Shown: positions 63,509 through 64,000 of the stretch, in pieces
How positions within the stretch are numbered: position 1 is the first letter of the stretch
Layout of the letters: each line of letters begins with the position of its first letter
Assembly: GCA_948471205.1 (NCBI GenBank)
Contig: CAOKRT010000004.1
Location: 62,001 to 126,000 of the forward strand
Source of the DNA: an uncultured Oscillospiraceae bacterium
GTDB lineage: Bacteria > Bacillota > Clostridia > Oscillospirales > Acutalibacteraceae
Reading direction: 5' to 3'
Length of the DNA: 64,000 bases
Notes under the pieces: generated by a model
Database searches by the model: none
What the model was told of the DNA's origin: nothing
Seen by the model: the letters and a program-made list of their open reading frames with translations, nothing else
Made by a program: the position numbers and the translations under genes

Positions 63509-64000
63509 ATGAACAGGCTGATTGCCACAGTTGCCGTTGAAAAAACATTTTTTAATTACGATTCGGATTATGATTACTATGTACCTGATGAACTACAGTC
63601 CATTATAACAGTCGGTACACGGGTAAAAGTGCCGTTTGGCAAAGGAAATGTTTTAAGATACGGTATTGTTGTAAAACTTTTTTTTGCAATAAACAGTGAT
63701 TTAAAGGAAATTTCCTGTGTTTCGGGAAAAGCACCTGTTTTATCCGAAGAAATGGTGGGTCTTGCCCTGTGGTTGAAAGAAAGGTGTTTTTGCACAACAT
63801 ACGAATGTCTGAAGCAGATGCTGCCCAGAGGAATAGACAAGGTCGGCGATAAAAGCAGCCGGATGGTAAGACTTGTTATTGAAAATGAAGAGTGCATGCC
63901 AAGGCTGACCCCAAAGCAGAAAAATGTTGTTCATCTTCTTTTAGATGCAGGCTCAGCGGCTGTTAGTGAGGTCTGTGAATTTTGCTCTGTAGGTGAATCG
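63509..64000 (+). CDS. priA: Primosomal protein N' (PriA), 5' part only
   Basis: The first 164 codons are visible; the frame is open to the window end. The N-terminal 3'-end-binding domain is recognisable: F-N-Y-D-S-D-Y-D-Y-Y-V-P-D-E-L, G-T-R-V-K-V-P-F-G-K-G and Y-G-I-V-V-K, followed by a L-P-R-G segment. PriA restarts stalled replication forks; the helicase part lies outside the window. Confidence 0.88.
   Translation, partial: MNRLIATVAVEKTFFNYDSDYDYYVPDELQSIITVGTRVKVPFGKGNVLRYGIVVKLFFAINSDLKEISCVSGKAPVLSEEMVGLALWLKERCFCTTYECLKQMLPRGIDKVGDKSSRMVRLVIENEECMPRLTPKQKNVVHLLLDAGSAAVSEVCEFCSVGES

Overview
The window is a low-GC, gene-dense chromosomal segment from an endospore-forming Clostridia bacterium, most probably of the Oscillospiraceae/Ruminococcaceae type. 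Evidence: a complete spoIIIAA-AH operon; Bacillus-like order from spoIIIA through asp23, nusB, xseAB, ispA, dxs, tlyA, argR and recN; AddAB instead of RecBCD; a class B sortase; RemA; strong AGGAGG-type ribosome binding sites; and sigma-A promoters with 17-18 nt spacers. No rRNA, tRNA, CRISPR, insertion sequence or prophage gene is visible. No stretch over about 200 bases lacks a gene.

Layout. (1) 1-5.9 kb: a cell-surface cluster holding the 3' part of a giant protein of tandem ~163-residue SdrD-B-like repeats with a C-terminal sorting signal, a solute-binding lipoprotein and a class B sortase. (2) 6.0-10.5 kb, minus strand: a long variant of ribose-phosphate pyrophosphokinase and a YfhO-type multi-pass membrane protein, each with its own promoter and terminator. 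(3) 10.7-15.5 kb: spoIIIAA-AH, the SpoIIIA-SpoIIQ channel genes of engulfed forespores. (4) 15.5-25.4 kb: asp23, nusB, a TsaD-like paralog, xseA, xseB, ispA, dxs, tlyA, nadK, argR, recN, nearly all overlapping or abutting. (5) 25.5-29.8 kb: tyrS, a GH31 glycosidase and a YbaK/ProX-like editing protein. (6) 29.8-40.3 kb: ligA, an unknown membrane protein, murD, two M42 aminopeptidases, a GNAT protein, a PLP lyase-like protein, a DUF2461 protein and a phosphohexomutase. (7) 40.3-48.1 kb: addB-addA, rpmE and a YigZ protein, convergent with a membrane-anchored metallophosphoesterase. (8) 49.1-57.7 kb: dgt, dnaG, rpoD, a DUF896 protein, tmk, a DUF2156 protein, a GNAT protein, a DJ-1 protein, 5-formyl-THF cyclo-ligase and mltG. 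(9) 57.7-61.4 kb: a U32 (TrhP-type) protein, a class B penicillin-binding protein and a WYL regulator. (10) 61.4 kb to the end: yicC, remA, gmk, rpoZ and the start of priA.

Most of the window is core housekeeping: replication and repair (DnaG, LigA, AddAB, RecN, PriA, XseAB), transcription (RpoD, RpoZ, NusB), isoprenoid synthesis (IspA, Dxs), wall synthesis (MurD, MltG, PBP) and nucleotide metabolism (Prs, Tmk, Gmk, Dgt). The parts most worth a second look are the surface-protein/sortase cluster with its non-LPXTG sorting signal and recent internal gene conversion, a penicillin-binding protein whose ribosome binding site lies inside an intrinsic terminator, an array of three TTGTTAAT sites at the yicC-remA promoter, a TsaD paralog lacking several TsaD motif residues, and an unrecognised two-helix membrane protein between ligA and murD. 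I found no convincing wholly new system; the surface cluster is the nearest candidate.
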